This document shows, piece by piece, positions 49,046 to 62,096 of a stretch of DNA of 64,000 nucleotides. Each line of letters starts with the position of its first letter. The first letter of the stretch is position 1. The stretch is from assembly GCF_019097595.1 (NCBI RefSeq), contig NC_080734.1, positions 11,746,392 through 11,810,391 of the forward strand, in the 5' to 3' direction. The notes beneath the pieces were generated by a model. That model was given only the letters and a program-made list of their open reading frames with translations. It was not told the origin of the DNA and did not search any database. Made by a program: the position numbers and the translations under genes. Source of the DNA: Hemibagrus wyckioides (taxonomy: Eukaryota; Chordata; Actinopteri; Siluriformes; Bagridae).

Positions 49046-52000
49046 AATTGAGCAAACTTTGTTATGCCCAAATGTACAATTTCTGACCTGATATTACACT
49101 AGATTTAGTATTCAAAATTAAAATGCAGTACATGTATCCAAAAGTATGTGATTTAAGACAAAATTCGAGTGCGTGTGATAGAAAGCGGTTATGCACAATG
49201 CTATCTCAAAGATTAAAAATGAAGTGCGTAACTAAAAGGCAGCAGGGGTGCCTATAAACCTTAAGCTCCGTCTAAATCGGGACCTCACTACAGGCAGATG
49301 TGAAACTTCCCACAATTCATATTGCTCCCACCATATGGAGGAGAGGGAGCATGAAGGTGGCTGTTTACAATCCAGCAGGGATTACCACCTCCTGGGGCAA
49401 CGATGGGTGGTCACATGTTCCTAGCCAGCTACACACACACACACAGGTCTCTGTAATGGGCAGGGCAGTATTTGACCTCTAGCCTTTAGGCTCTAAAAGA
49501 GAAACTCCCGCCATTAAACAGTCAATCTTGACCTATTATCCAATCCAACGCACCACTGCCCACATCTGGATGGTGTGTTTGTGTGTGTGTAGGGATGTTT
49601 AACGGCCTGGGTGTAGGGTTCTGACTGCTGAGTCATTAAGATGTTTAATGGTGAAAAGGTTCCAGCTTTGCTGTAGTTAAACAGGACTGACCTTCAGAGC
49701 ATTGACTCAGTGCGCTCTCTGTCCTGACTCTGGGGTTCTGGCTCTTCTAATAGAGCGGTATTTGTTATTTCGCCTGTTTGAGGCTAATGTAAAAAGGCTC
49801 AAGACATGCAGCGGTGCACCTGTGAAATGCACCCCTGGGGAAACGCAGGCTCCTCCAACTATTTCCCGGCCCTTGGGGAGGACTAAAGCAGAACCAGATG
49901 GGGATGAGTGGATCACCAGGTCAGATGGGGTCGAGAAAGGATGGAGCGCATTTGTGTGTGCGTGTGAGAGTACAAGCGTGAGTGTGTTTGTATGTCATGT
50001 TTATCATGATACCTTCCAGACCAATTTAATGAAACATTATAGAACCCAGACTCACAAGTTTTTGAGAGCATCAGCTCATGTGTACACACACACACACACA
50101 CCTGAAGTTCAACAATACTCTGTTGAGCACTTCTCAAATATTTTATATTCAAATGGAAAAAAAACATAGATGCAAATATTGTTCTACTTTTAGTCACGTG
50201 ACTTATTAAAACAGACATTAACAAAGTTTTATGATTTGATGTCTGGACATTGTTCTGAATAAGTGATGTAATAACTGATCTGTAATTTCCAAGTATTGAT
50301 TTTCTAATCAAATGAAAAAAAAAAAAAAAACTACACAGGTTATATATGCTAGTTGGAGTTGGAAGCCAATTTTAAGTGGCTTAGGGTCTATTCACATATA
50401 GTTTTCTTTAGGGGAAGCATATGCAGTCCTGTTAAAGTGGACCTAGCTGCAAACCAGCCTCAGTGCTTTTGGTGTTCACATTACACATGGACTGAAAAAG
50501 GGACTTTGTTGTTCTGTTTCCTGACATTTCCGCACTGATTAGACTTATTCACACCACGACTCCTTTGTCAGAATTTAATAGTGAATATACACAACACCGA
50601 ATACGGTCATTCAAAATTGTTGCTTTATATAATATGATGCTATGATTTGGTTGAAAAAAAACAAAACAAAAACAAAAACAAACAAAGCAGATATGAAGTG
50701 AAATATCAGAAGCATTTCTGATGTGGACAAACTGTATATTACAATACTCTATACTAATAGTATTGTAAAATAACTGTTGTTTGTGACACAATACTATTTT
50801 CACTGCAGCCTACCTACACACGCTCTACAGCATAACTGCTAGTGCCACAGTGGCTCTATTAGCTTATCTGTCACGTTGCCACCCAACACTGCAGACGTTA
50901 TTGTGACCCCATGGAAAGCAACGGAAGCTGTTTTTCTATTAGGTGAAGGTCAGAAAACTTGAGCTTTGTATGTACAGCAACTCTCAAGTTCTTTATCTCT
51001 AACAACAAATGTGAAACTGAGACTGAGACCACTTTCTATTCATGCAAATGCACCTTAAAGTCAAAAATAAAGTAAACAAATGAATCATGCTCAGACCAGC
51101 TGAGCACAGTCTGAGAACTCTTTGCCGGTGGGTCACTTTAGAGGGTTCTGGATTCTTTAGTTCTTTCACATATACACAAAAATGCTGAGCCACTGAAACA
51201 AACCAAGTGTGAAAATGTAAAAATGTAATGTAAAAATCAGTCACCAAAAACATTAGTCTTTATGTAATATGTGAACTCATGAACTTATAATAAGAGAAGC
51301 AGGTGAAAATGAGGAAACGCAGCACCAAATACACGCTCGATTTAGGTGCAAAATGTGTAACATGTCTAAAATTAAAGATTCCCTTTACTATGGAAGAGTA
51401 CATGGAAAAAGTTCATTAACAAACATAATTAATGGACAAAACTTTACAAATAAAAGCTTGTGACTGAACAACATTTGTGTAAATAAAGCTAATGTGCAGA
51501 TTGATTAATTCCTACATTTAACTAGAAAAAAAAAGGTATGTACAGAACAAGCGGATTTATTTTACTTCTGGTTAAATACGACACAAAATTCCTGCTTATT
51601 ATGTTGAAATTCTACGCAAAAACAATTTCAGGAAGAGGATCAGGAGCCAGACAATCATCATTAAAACCTAATTTCTCTGATTAGGTCTTTCATCAAGGTC
51701 CTAATATGGTAGTATCACATTTAATATCTGGCAACGCAGCCTACACTGCTCTGAACAACACTAATTCAAACCTGGCTTTGTAAGGCAGCAAAATCATACA
51801 CAAAACTAGCCACAGCTGGGGTATTATTAAATTATTGTTTTTAATTGTTTTTATTATTTCTATTTATCTTATGCAATTTTTATTTTGCACTATTTTTATG
51901 TATAAATGTTCTTTGTTATTATTCCTCTTTCGCTTCTGTGTCAGCTTGAATTTCCTCTATGGTGGACATATCATCTCATCACATTAACTGCACTTTCTCC

Positions 52001-52679
52001 AATTGTCTGCACTGACCTCCTCATCTTTGCTTTGATTCTCAAATACATGAGAGAACTCCACTTTACATGTTGCCACTCGCACAGGTTGTGAATTTAAAGC
52101 TTGTACGCCAGTCGCAAATTTTTTATTAAATTAAAATCCAAATGAAGTTTGAAAAGGAATTTGACAGCTCGAACACAAAGATACACACAGACAAAGCACA
52201 ACAAGATGCTGAGTGATAAGGCTGGAGGACATGGTCCCAAGAACCTTTTGTGAAAACATGTCAGGTAATTGTGTGTGATGCATCATTACGTGCAGTGGAA
52301 GAGAATGACAGAAAACTCATCAAGTCACTTAACACCTTCTCTGTATCACACATTCTCACAGAGGCCTCTGCTTTTGCCTGCAGTCATTACCGAAACTGTT
52401 CTGTACTGTTCAGGTGGGCATAATGACAGACAAATAGACAGAGATGACACTGCCCACATCATCTAACACACACACAGACACACACACACAATTTTATGCA
52501 ACGATTTAAGCATAAAAAAGTGAATAAAATAGTAATTGTAATTATATAAAAGTACATTTTATATACCAGACTGTCTTTCTTCTTCTTGGATATTAAAACA
52601 TTATTTAAATGCAAAAAATTATTTAAAAGAAAAATTCTCCCTCAATACACACAGTACTGTATTTTATTCAATCTCAAAA

Positions 52680-52681
<2 letters not shown>

Positions 52682-52732
<51 letters not shown>

Positions 52733-52739
52733 CTCTCTA

Positions 52740-52773
<34 letters not shown>

Positions 52774-52774
52774 A
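52682..52774. repeat. (CT)n-(CA)n compound microsatellite
   Basis: About 46 bp of CT, a short mixed stretch, then about 13 CA units. Confidence 0.96.
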
Positions 52775-53283
52775 AAGAGAAAACTGTTTTTATTGCCTGT
52801 TACAACCAATCTGTCACGGCCCTGCTTCATAAAGACAATAGTCAATGCTCAACAGTCTCGAGGGGGAAAAAAAGAAGAAGAAAAACACGAGGCTGCACAC
52901 CCATTTAGCTCATAGTGAGGTTAAGAGTGCAACACCCCTGACACACACAGCTATATTCTCAGCATTTCCAATCTGATCTGGCTACAGTGCTGCACTGTTC
53001 CCTTCATACAGAGGCTGTTTGGCAGGCGGCTGCTCCCCCTCTCAAACACACCCACACAACCCTTTCTTCGTTTTCCGTTCTGCTGTCCTGCGTTACAGAA
53101 CTCTCAGCTCTGCCGCGCCGCTCTAGACTGGGAATTCGGGAAAATAGTGTGGCCCTGTGTGAGTGCACTGTGTGGCATATGAGGCAGAGCTGTTTTAACT
53201 GGAAAACCACCACGTCATAAAACGTGTGTGTGAGATTTTTGTGCAGTCTAGTTCAGTTCCCCCCATTAATAATTCACAAATGT

Positions 53284-53288
<5 letters not shown>

Positions 53289-53321
<33 letters not shown>
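53289..53321. repeat. A33 homopolymer
   Basis: Uninterrupted run of 33 A. No recognisable retroposon body lies upstream. Confidence 0.95.
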
Positions 53322-53323
<2 letters not shown>

Positions 53324-53416
53324 TGAATGTGTGTAAAAACCAAGAGTTTAGATAAATAAATAATGAAAGCAGGTGGAACTGGCACAGGAACAAGACCTGT
53401 ACCAAAAGGATGGAGG

Positions 53417-53418
<2 letters not shown>

Positions 53419-53466
<48 letters not shown>
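53419..53466. repeat. (GA)n microsatellite
   Basis: About 23 GA units. Confidence 0.96.
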
Positions 53467-53469
<3 letters not shown>

Positions 53470-53631
53470 AAATTATTTATGAGTGGAAAAACATGATTGA
53501 TGTGGGATATTTCATTTCCCGTAAGCGTACACACACACATGCCAGAAGCCTTCTGGACTTCCTCTTGGCCTTCAATGGACAAACAGGGCCTTTTTCAGAG
53601 GAAAAGTAAAACTCAATTGCATACAGAAACG

Positions 53632-53635
<4 letters not shown>

Positions 53636-53716
<81 letters not shown>
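53636..53716. repeat. (CA)n microsatellite
   Basis: About 38 nearly perfect CA units. Confidence 0.97.
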
Positions 53717-54115
53717 CTGTCCTGCTGGCGCAAGATGCTGAGGTTTGTTTTCTGGTTGTTTTCAGGGACGGTGTCTGGGAGCAAAATACGCACCGGTCTC
53801 ATATTCCCTTCAGAACTCAAAAACATCTACCACAGAGGATTTACTGTCAGGATGGATGGAACCGATCTACCGAGCCACTGAGCAGGTCTGCACATTTAGC
53901 GCTTCTCTGTGCCAAATTCAAACCAAACCACTAAGTTCTGTTCAGATGAAACTGTTCACAACAAGAAAATGAGTAAACAGTAAACAATGCTAATATTCTA
54001 TGGCAGGAGATGTGTAGTGCAGGCCAAAAAGAGTGTGCTGCGGGTTCAACTGCTGTTTTCCTGGATTTCAGGGAATGTAGCTGAGCTGAAGCCAAAAGAA
54101 AAACAGCACGCTGAC

Positions 54116-54455
54116 TTTAAAGGTGCACTTTGTAATGATTAAAACGTTTCTAGACCTGTAATAATCATATAAATTCTACGATACATTAGGAAAACCTGAT
54201 TTGTAGTGTTGCCAAAGCATCTGGTTAGGTTTTTTTTCCCCTCCACTCCAGGCTTCTGTTTAAACAGTTCTGGCTTGAAAATTAGCTCAACCCACAACTG
54301 AAACAAAGCTGCTCAGCACGCTCTCTTTTCCCGAAAAGGGATCTTACAAGACAAACATAATTTCAACAGAGAGGATGGACTCAGAAATTCATTCGAATTT
54401 CAGTTTGTCCTGCAGGCAGCAGATGGCTCCAAAAATGACAAACTAGCCCTTTAAG
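54116..54455. mobile_element. MITE-like element with TTTAAAGG ends
   Basis: The left end is TTTAAAGGTGCACTTTGTAA; the complement of the right end is CTTAAAGGGCTAGTTTGTCA. These match as imperfect inverted repeats of about 20 bp around a 340-bp noncoding body. The class is uncertain; the TTAA at both borders would suit a piggyBac-type target but is not proof. Confidence 0.5.
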
Positions 54456-55891
54456 AGGTCTGTGGAGTAGTACATAACCTTTCTGCCTCATGAGCCAGCT
54501 GTACATCAATCTCACGTGGACGATACAATCTTCCCTGGACATTCTATAATGTGTTAGAGGAACGATAATGACTTTTTATTGCTTTGGTTGCATACAGCAG
54601 ATGGAGAACGTCATGAAAGACATATCCTTCAACTGTTTCTGAGTAGGTTTCTGGCTCGCAACTTTTTGAAATGAACTACAGAGATTTCTTAAATGATCCT
54701 GTCAAGTTAACTATCCAGCATTCTGAACTTTATATACCATTTGTTTTGTTGGCCTCAGATCAGCCCCAATTTAGCAAACAAATCTGTGAAGATGCATACA
54801 CATATACAATAAGACGTGACACATTCCCATTGAGAGTCGCTCTTATTTTTTACACATGACTCTTGAGTCAAAATTGCTTGCATCATCGCTTAAACTGTAT
54901 ATTGTGTTAACATTTATTATAATGATTTCCCCCAGATCACAAAAACACACAAAGCCATGGAAACATATCCATCATTATATCCTAAACCTCTCCGCTCACA
55001 GGCTCACATGTCCAACTTCTTGAGCCTAATGCTTTATTATTTATGATCAGACTAGTAACTGAAGAAGTTACACTCATTCTCATAGCACTTCTTAATTTTT
55101 TCCATTTAATCAAATGTAATAAAAAGGCACTCGGTAAAGGAAATAATAAGGAAGAAAACTTTGTTGCATGTTATCACTCAGTAAAAAAAAAAAAAAGAAA
55201 TCATTCATCTTGATTTTGGACTTGGTTTGAGAAAGGGAATAGAGTTACTGAACCAGGCATATTTATGTTTAACCTAGTGGTAATATAAACCACAATAAAC
55301 AATAAACACACACAGAGAGCAAGACAGATTTACTTTATCGGTCCAAAAGTTATAAAAGACAAACCCTATAGCACTGAACAGAGAGGTCGCGAGTATGATA
55401 TGGTGCTACACTGAGTGATGAAGTGAGAGTGAACGAATGTGTGTGTGTGTGTTTGTGTGTGTGTAAGTGAAACGACGATTGCGCACCATTTCTGTAATGA
55501 AATACATGTAACTTGCTGACAAAGCAGAAGAAATATAAAGTGAAGATACAATAGTGAAATATATACAGCGGCTGGTGACCTGAACAGTGAAAGGTGACTC
55601 AGAGGTGAACAGGCTTTCAGAATATTAAAGAAAGGGCCAAGCTTAAATCCATTTGTTACATGCGGCATCTTGCGCTGGTTCTATCACCAGTAATATTTTT
55701 TCCCCCTCTGATCCTCTGATCTTTTCTCTGCCTCTCCCTCTCAGTGTGAGACTCGGAAAGTTGGAGATTCTGGTTACAAAGGGCATGTGAAGAGAGGAGA
55801 GAAAAACAGAACGCAAGACATGAGAGCATGTGCTTTCATCCTCAGCACAGCGGGAAAGTACTCGAATATGTCAATCCCAGGGACAGCAGCT

Positions 55892-55892
55892 G

Positions 55893-55941
<49 letters not shown>
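55892..55941. repeat. (CA)n-(GA)n microsatellite
   Basis: Seven CA units followed by about 17 GA units. Confidence 0.95.
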
Positions 55942-55944
<3 letters not shown>

Positions 55945-57126
55945 TATGCTTGCCTTACTATCCTTGTGAGGACCTTCTCCAATTGACAATGATTTTTGCT
56001 GCTAATTAACGCGACACCTAAAGCTAAGCCTAACCTCATTAACCAATAAACCTTTTGGTGCTTTTTAAAAAATAAAAGCTTTAGTTTTGTAAACATAAAT
56101 ATATACACAAATAAAGCTGTTTTCTTCATGCAAACCAGCGAAATATAAGATATCCCCATAAAACTGCCATATATTTTAGTCATGATCAAGATTTCCTGTG
56201 TTATTCTTAATTAAACATAACAGCTTTATCAGTACACATCCGTAAAATTACGTAATTGGCTAAACATCATTAGATATTGTTTTTTTTTGGTAAATGAATT
56301 AAAGCAACAAATTCATACTGTACATCCAAACTACATACCTACTCTTTCTGTATGCTCAGCTACTCTATTTATTACATGATACGAGTCTGATTGTTCTTAT
56401 GCTTGATAATAATTGCTTAACTACTCAAATAATCTGACTAAGAATCACTTTAAGTGATCAGACTTTGTTTAAAATAGTGGTTCTTACTCAGAAGTCAGTT
56501 CCAGAGAAGCATATCTGATTATTTTCTGACTGATAACCTGAACTGAATGTGCTTCATAAAAGGTAAGCCTAAATATGTTCGACTTGGACATAATATCTTC
56601 CGTCAATGGGTGGAAAAAACCTCAATAATCAAATAAAAATTCTATAAATCTAATAAATAGCCAAATACAATTGAAATAAGGAGCAAAATATGTGAATAGT
56701 TGAAAAGTTTGGTTGGAATTTTTTCACATGCGTATTTTAAAGGGATCCCTGGCTACACAATAACCTGAGAATTCCTGATTCAAGCAACTGTAACAGAGCA
56801 ACATAATAATCCAAGTTTATCCTAAACAATGTGTAAATATACAGCACCACACTTAACAAATATCAGGCAGCCCTACACAAGCGTCAATCAAGCTTGAAAC
56901 ATTAACCGTGACCCGACTACGGCCCCGAGAACATTCAGTCCGAGTCGGACCTGATCTGTTGCACTGAATATCGAATCCAAATCAGATTACATCTTAATGA
57001 AATTTTGTCTGAAATCCCGATCTGAACTGAGAGCACAGGCTGCTTTACCTCAATTGCACTCATTCTCTCGCACACGTGCTGTAAAGCAGTGGACAGAGCC
57101 AACAACTCCAGCGACTCCAGCGTGCC

Positions 57127-57129
<3 letters not shown>

Positions 57130-57184
<55 letters not shown>
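57130..57184. repeat. (TA)n microsatellite
   Basis: About 27 TA units. Confidence 0.97.
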
Positions 57185-57189
<5 letters not shown>

Positions 57190-57839
57190 GCATGCAAGGT
57201 AATAAAAGTAGGCAGGAATACCAAAGCAGAGGGGAAAAAAATAAATTAGGTGGAATTGCAGGCCAAAATCGTTGGAATGGGAGATAGTCCAACAAATTTT
57301 TGAGAATGACATGTGAATCCATGCAGACTAGCTGGATGTGGACAGCCATCTAAATCTCCACCACACAGACACCCCAGTGACCTCGACACACCTTTCCAAT
57401 CAATAATCATAGCCTTGTGAAACTGGATTAAGTATGACCTTCCAAGAAAAACACTGAACATTTTCTCCTTATAAAAAGAGCACTTTAGTGTAAAAGAGAA
57501 AAGTACACTGGTTAAAATAGTTTAAGGACATGCACTCGAACATTACACAAATCACTTTGTGCTCCAATGTGGAGAAGGTTTTAATGTGGTTCTAGAAAGA
57601 AATAGTTTAGTTTATTGAATGTAACCTTAATTTGCATCACAAAGTTGGGGAAAGTGTGACAAATTAAAGGAAAAAAACAAGATGGTTTATCATCACAAGC
57701 TGCCAGAAAAGCTTCAAGCACAGATTTTACACATCTCTGTTACTGCACTGGAGCGACAGAGCATCAAAGTTATTCACTCTTTATGTGTTTTGATGATGGA
57801 CCATCTAATATCCACTTAAATGTGCTGAGACCTAACTGA

Positions 57840-58080
57840 CTGAAAGCCATAACATATGATTTATATCATCTACATCCTCATCAAACCATTCAGTGAGCAG
57901 TTGTGCCCTGTGGATGGGGTGGAGTCATGACCGAAGAGACCACTCCCATCTGAATAGTAACCTTTCATTTTAAAATAAAGGTGATCAGTACGAATAACAG
58001 AGACTCCTCCCTCTACATGAACAAGTGGACACAAACCATGATAGCAAAATATCCTCACACCACACCAGATGCACTGTTCA
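57840..58080 (-). pseudogene. Tc1-like transposase remnant
   Basis: The minus strand reads GLCPLVHVEGG, then DHLYFKMKGYYSDGSGLFGHD. This matches the central DDE region of Tc1-like transposases, where a catalytic Asp sits in the FQxDNAP box (here FGHDSTP). No N-terminal helix-turn-helix, terminal repeats or second catalytic block is evident nearby, and the frame ends after about 60 residues. A decayed fragment that cannot be active. Confidence 0.75.
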
Positions 58081-58443
58081 GTCCTTTAATGTGCCACCTG
58101 TGTGAATACACACATGCATCTCCTTAGTAAGAATAAAGTGTGCTAAAAATACTCCGAAATGACAGGACAGGATGCACAGATGCGGATTACTATCTAACCA
58201 ATGATTTTATATTACTGCAGCTAAATAATCCTTTAGACCACACTTAAACCATGGTATCAGAAAATAAGTTTTTGGGCTGTTTTAGTGTTTAGGAAAAAAA
58301 AAAAAATGTTGTGAATTTTTAGATAAAGAAAAAAAGTTCTGCCAGATGTTCCCAGAAAGTCAAAACTGACACGTATTCCTATCATTATTAGGACACTTGG
58401 TCCTCTCAAGGGGGGTAAAAACCTGCTCTCTCTCGGTCACACA

Positions 58444-58446
<3 letters not shown>

Positions 58447-58478
<32 letters not shown>
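58447..58478. repeat. (GA)n microsatellite
   Basis: About 16 GA units. Confidence 0.95.
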
Positions 58479-58479
<1 letters not shown>

Positions 58480-58930
58480 ATAAGGTGGTCTCAGTTTGCA
58501 GCTGTGTTTATTTCCCTTATTGGATGTCGGCCACTGGATTCTAAACCCCCCAAACCCATCACGCTAACCTCTCCACCCTTTAAAAACATCAAACTCCATC
58601 TACATACTACACACACTTCCTCAACCAACCTCTACGGATTAATATATAAGCGGCATGTATGTTGCTTCACGGTGAAAAGATGCTGTGTGAATTTCACTGT
58701 TTCATACACTAGCTGCCTTTTACCTTTGCTGCTGAGTCAATCAGGTGTATCTCTAAAGCGCTCAATATTGTACACAAATAATATATAACAATCCAAACTA
58801 CACACAAGAGAGTTTAAGCGCACACACACACACACAGATAAACACAAACACACAGAAATAGCTCTCTCTCACATATACACACACTCGCTTTCTCTTTCGT
58901 TCTCACTCCTGCTCCCCCTCATAGTCATAG

Positions 58931-59038
58931 ACACACACACACACGCATGCGCACGCACACACACACACACACGCACGCACGCACGCACACGCACACACAC
59001 ACACGCGCACGCGCACACACGCGCACACACACACACAA
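58931..59038. repeat. (CA)n/(CG)-mixed alternating repeat
   Basis: About 108 bp of strictly alternating purine/pyrimidine with many CG steps (GCGCAC, CGCACG, CGCGCACGCG). Confidence 0.95.
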
Positions 59039-59635
59039 TAGTTGTTACTTTGACAGTAATGCTGCATTTTCCACAGCTGCTATTTTAAAGCTGTGTGACT
59101 CAGAGGACTTCACAGATCTCACACAGAGTCACAACTGGTACAAAACACCTCCATTTTCCTAAAAGTCTCCCACACACACCGTGCTGAAGCCCAGAGCTCT
59201 CACATTCAATTTGACATGGAGTGAAACCACTCGAGGGAAAGGAAAAAAAAAAGGACACGGAACAACACGATGAGAAAATTAGCTGGGGTTTAAAATTATA
59301 TCAAGCTTGGAGAACGCAGCAATAAGCCAGTGTTTGACTTTGTGGCCATCTTTTCCTTTATAACATATTTTAAATCTGTTTTTGTTTTAAACCAAAGAAA
59401 TAGTTCTTCTCATCCAAAAGGTTTGAAATATGAATACTTCTGCACTGGAGATATTAATGCTGTTAACAAGGATGGTTATAATTACATGCCTAAATCATCA
59501 CACACTCACTTCAGAAGACGTCTGTCAGCTTGGTATTATCATTTTTACATAAACAGACGTTGTGTCTAGTTTCTAAGTTAAATTTGCATTTTCATTATTC
59601 AAATTGCTTCTAACAGACAATTCTGCTCTTGAAAT

Positions 59636-59790
59636 ATGATGGTGTGGCAGGCAGAGTTGCCACCTCATAGCTCCAGGGTCCCTGGGTCAACTTAGGTTTG
59701 AAGCTTAGGTTACTGCGTGCATCATAAATTGTGCTTGTGTGTGTTTTCCTCTGGGTTGTCTGGTCTACACACTCTGCATCCACCATGACC
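59636..59790 (+). repeat. Dispersed teleost repeat fragment
   Basis: GTTGCCACCTCATAGCTCCA, GGGTCCCTGGGTCAACT and GTGTTTTCCTCTGGGTTGTC correspond to the complementary orientation of the repeat at 20505-20795. Confidence 0.55.
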
Positions 59791-59952
59791 AAGATTCAGT
59801 GAAATTAGTGAACATTGGAGTGATCTTTTTCATTTAAATATTTAGAGATAGGAGTTTGTTATTTACATATAGTTCTACTTTGACGGAATTGTTTCTTAAA
59901 TCTTCTTACTTGTATATTCTTCGGAGTGTGACGATACAATGATATAAACATA

Positions 59953-60474
59953 CACTGACCAGGCATAACATTATGGCCACCAGCCTAATATTGTGTTAGT
60001 CCCCTTTTTGCTGCCAAAACAGCAAAGTCAAGCACTGTGTATTCTGACACCTTTCTATCAGAACCAGCATTAACGTCTTTGGCAATTTGAGCAACAGTAG
60101 CTCGTGTGTTGGATCGGATCACACGGTCCAGTCTTCGCTCACCACGTGCACCACCTTGGCCGTCCATGACCACTGTTCTTTCCTTGGAGCACTTTTGATA
60201 GATACTGACCACTGCAGACCGGGAACACCCCACAAGAGCTGCAGTTTTGGAGATCCTCTGATCCAGCCGGCTAGCCATCACAATTTGGTCCTTGTCAAAC
60301 TCGCTCAAATCCTTACACTTGCCCATTTTTCCTGCTTCTACTTCTACAACTTTGAGGACAAAATATTCACTTGCTGCCTAATATATCCCACCCACTAACA
60401 GGTGCCATTATGATGAGATAATCAGTCTTATTCACGGCACTTGTCAGTGGTCATAATATTATGCCTGATCAGTG
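59953..60474 (-). mobile_element. Internally deleted Tc1-like transposon with intact terminal repeats
   Basis: Flanked by TA (59951-59952 and 60475-60476). The left terminus reads CACTGACCAGGCATAACATT; the complement of the right terminus reads CACTGATCAGGCATAATATT, so 18 of 20 bases match. The minus-strand frame 60326-59985 starts [20 protein letters not shown], a Tc1-like N-terminal helix-turn-helix (about 95 residues including [14 protein letters not shown]). It then jumps to the family's C-terminal tail (...[12 protein letters not shown]). The whole catalytic DDE core is missing, so the product could at most bind DNA. At 522 bp, it would need a full-length relative to move. Confidence 0.9.
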
Positions 60475-61216
60475 TATACCATAATATCTGGAAGTTGAGT
60501 CATGTCAACTAGATGTTGTTTCTAGTTATATCAAAACATTTCACTACCCATCTGAGCATCTTCTTCTGTCCATGATAAAGAACCATAACACGATAAAGAA
60601 ATATGAAACTATACTGTTTAAATTATGCAATCTGTACATAAAAAGCCATACATTAATTAAATGCTTAGTGGAGGCTGCTGTGTAATTCCGTTTTAAAAGG
60701 CAAAACTGAAAGAGAATAGCTGGTAAGATAAATATTATGATTTCATACTGTATATAACACATAATTTCATACTGCTTCCCATATTCACTCAAACAGAAAT
60801 CACACTCTCTCACACACACTTTCACCAGTTTCTACTGAGGTTACTATGGTAAATTAATACAATGTGTGCATCTAACCCTAACAATGACACTACACTCAGT
60901 ATCCAAATAAATATTTCACTGGCAAATTGTGCAAAAGCGTATTTTTTCAACATAGTGACCTCTCCATTTTCCTCAAAACATTTGATTACCGGTCACCATG
61001 AAGGCATTTGACACACTACACATACTTGACAGTGATGTAGAGGTGCTATAAAATCTAAAATATTTTCTTTACATGAATGAAGTTGTTATCTTCTTTTATA
61101 TATAATGTTTACTTGTATTATATACAACATATATCTATAGACATATCTATATCCATTCATATCCATATATTTAAATTTAAAAAATAATTTAAAAAAAAAT
61201 AAATTAAAAAAATTGT

Positions 61217-61249
61217 GTCTGTCTGTCTGTCTATCTATCTATATGTGTG

Positions 61250-61335
<86 letters not shown>

Positions 61336-61396
61336 AAATCTATCTATCTATCTATCTATCTATCTGTGTGTCTGTCTGTCTGTCAATCTATCTATC
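61217..61396. repeat. (CTAT)n/(CTGT)n microsatellite
   Basis: About 180 bp of CTAT units with CTGT blocks at both ends and one CAAAT interruption near 61335. Confidence 0.97.
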
Positions 61397-61874
61397 CTAC
61401 AGAATGTCTTAAGGAGTTGAGAATGGTCAATGCATCCACATGTCTGAAAGTGTACTTAAAAACAGCATGTCATGTACAGATGTGTGAGACACCGGCTTAA
61501 AGTGAGTGTGTAATGATTTGCACAGCTTGTTGTCACAAGGCTAAACTGGTGGTTAAAGGCTTTGATGTTGGCTACATTATCGTCGTTGCTCCAGGGCAAA
61601 ATTACAGAAGCGAACTTGAAAAACACGAGTTTGCTGATACAACAGCTTGAAAATCTTCAAGATACTTAGCATACTTCTCTATCTGTGTTTACTTTTCTTT
61701 AGATGTACACTGAAATGATTCAGAATCCCTGAGTTTTGGGTTAAAAGGAAAAAAGCAAAAATGTACTTTTTAATTTTATGTTGCTGTTTATTCATGTGAT
61801 TACTATGTATTTAAATGATTTAATGTTTTAATATTGCAAATTAGACAGAAAGCTAGACAGTACATATCTAACAG

Positions 61875-61876
<2 letters not shown>

Positions 61877-61955
<79 letters not shown>

Positions 61956-61966
61956 CGCGTGTGTGT
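61877..61966. repeat. (TA)n-(TG)n compound microsatellite abutting a splice site
   Basis: About 31 TA units, then about 13 TG/CG units that run directly into the splice donor of the gmds exon at 61969. Confidence 0.97.
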
Positions 61967-61968
61967 AC

Positions 61969-62096
61969 CTCCACATAGTCTCTGGCATGGCCCCAGTCTC
62001 TCTTGGAGTCCAGATTACCCAGACTGAAGCACTCTAATTGGCCGAGGTGGATCTTTGCCACTGAGCGGCTAATTTTCCGTGTCACAAAGTTAGAGC
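61969..62096 (-). CDS. gmds: GDP-mannose 4,6-dehydratase, internal exon (most 5' exon in the window)
   Basis: 128 nt. Starts with the last two bases of a Gly codon, then [38 protein letters not shown] and DYVE. It matches human [19 protein letters not shown] and LDAKRDWGHAKDYVE almost residue for residue. The TRKI and RDWG(Y/H)A blocks are hallmarks of GMD-type extended SDR enzymes and line the NADP(H)/GDP-mannose site. The donor is a weak GTACAC, set directly in a CA repeat. The acceptor is TTTTGCAG, preceded by (GT)n. Earlier exons are outside the window. Confidence 0.97.
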
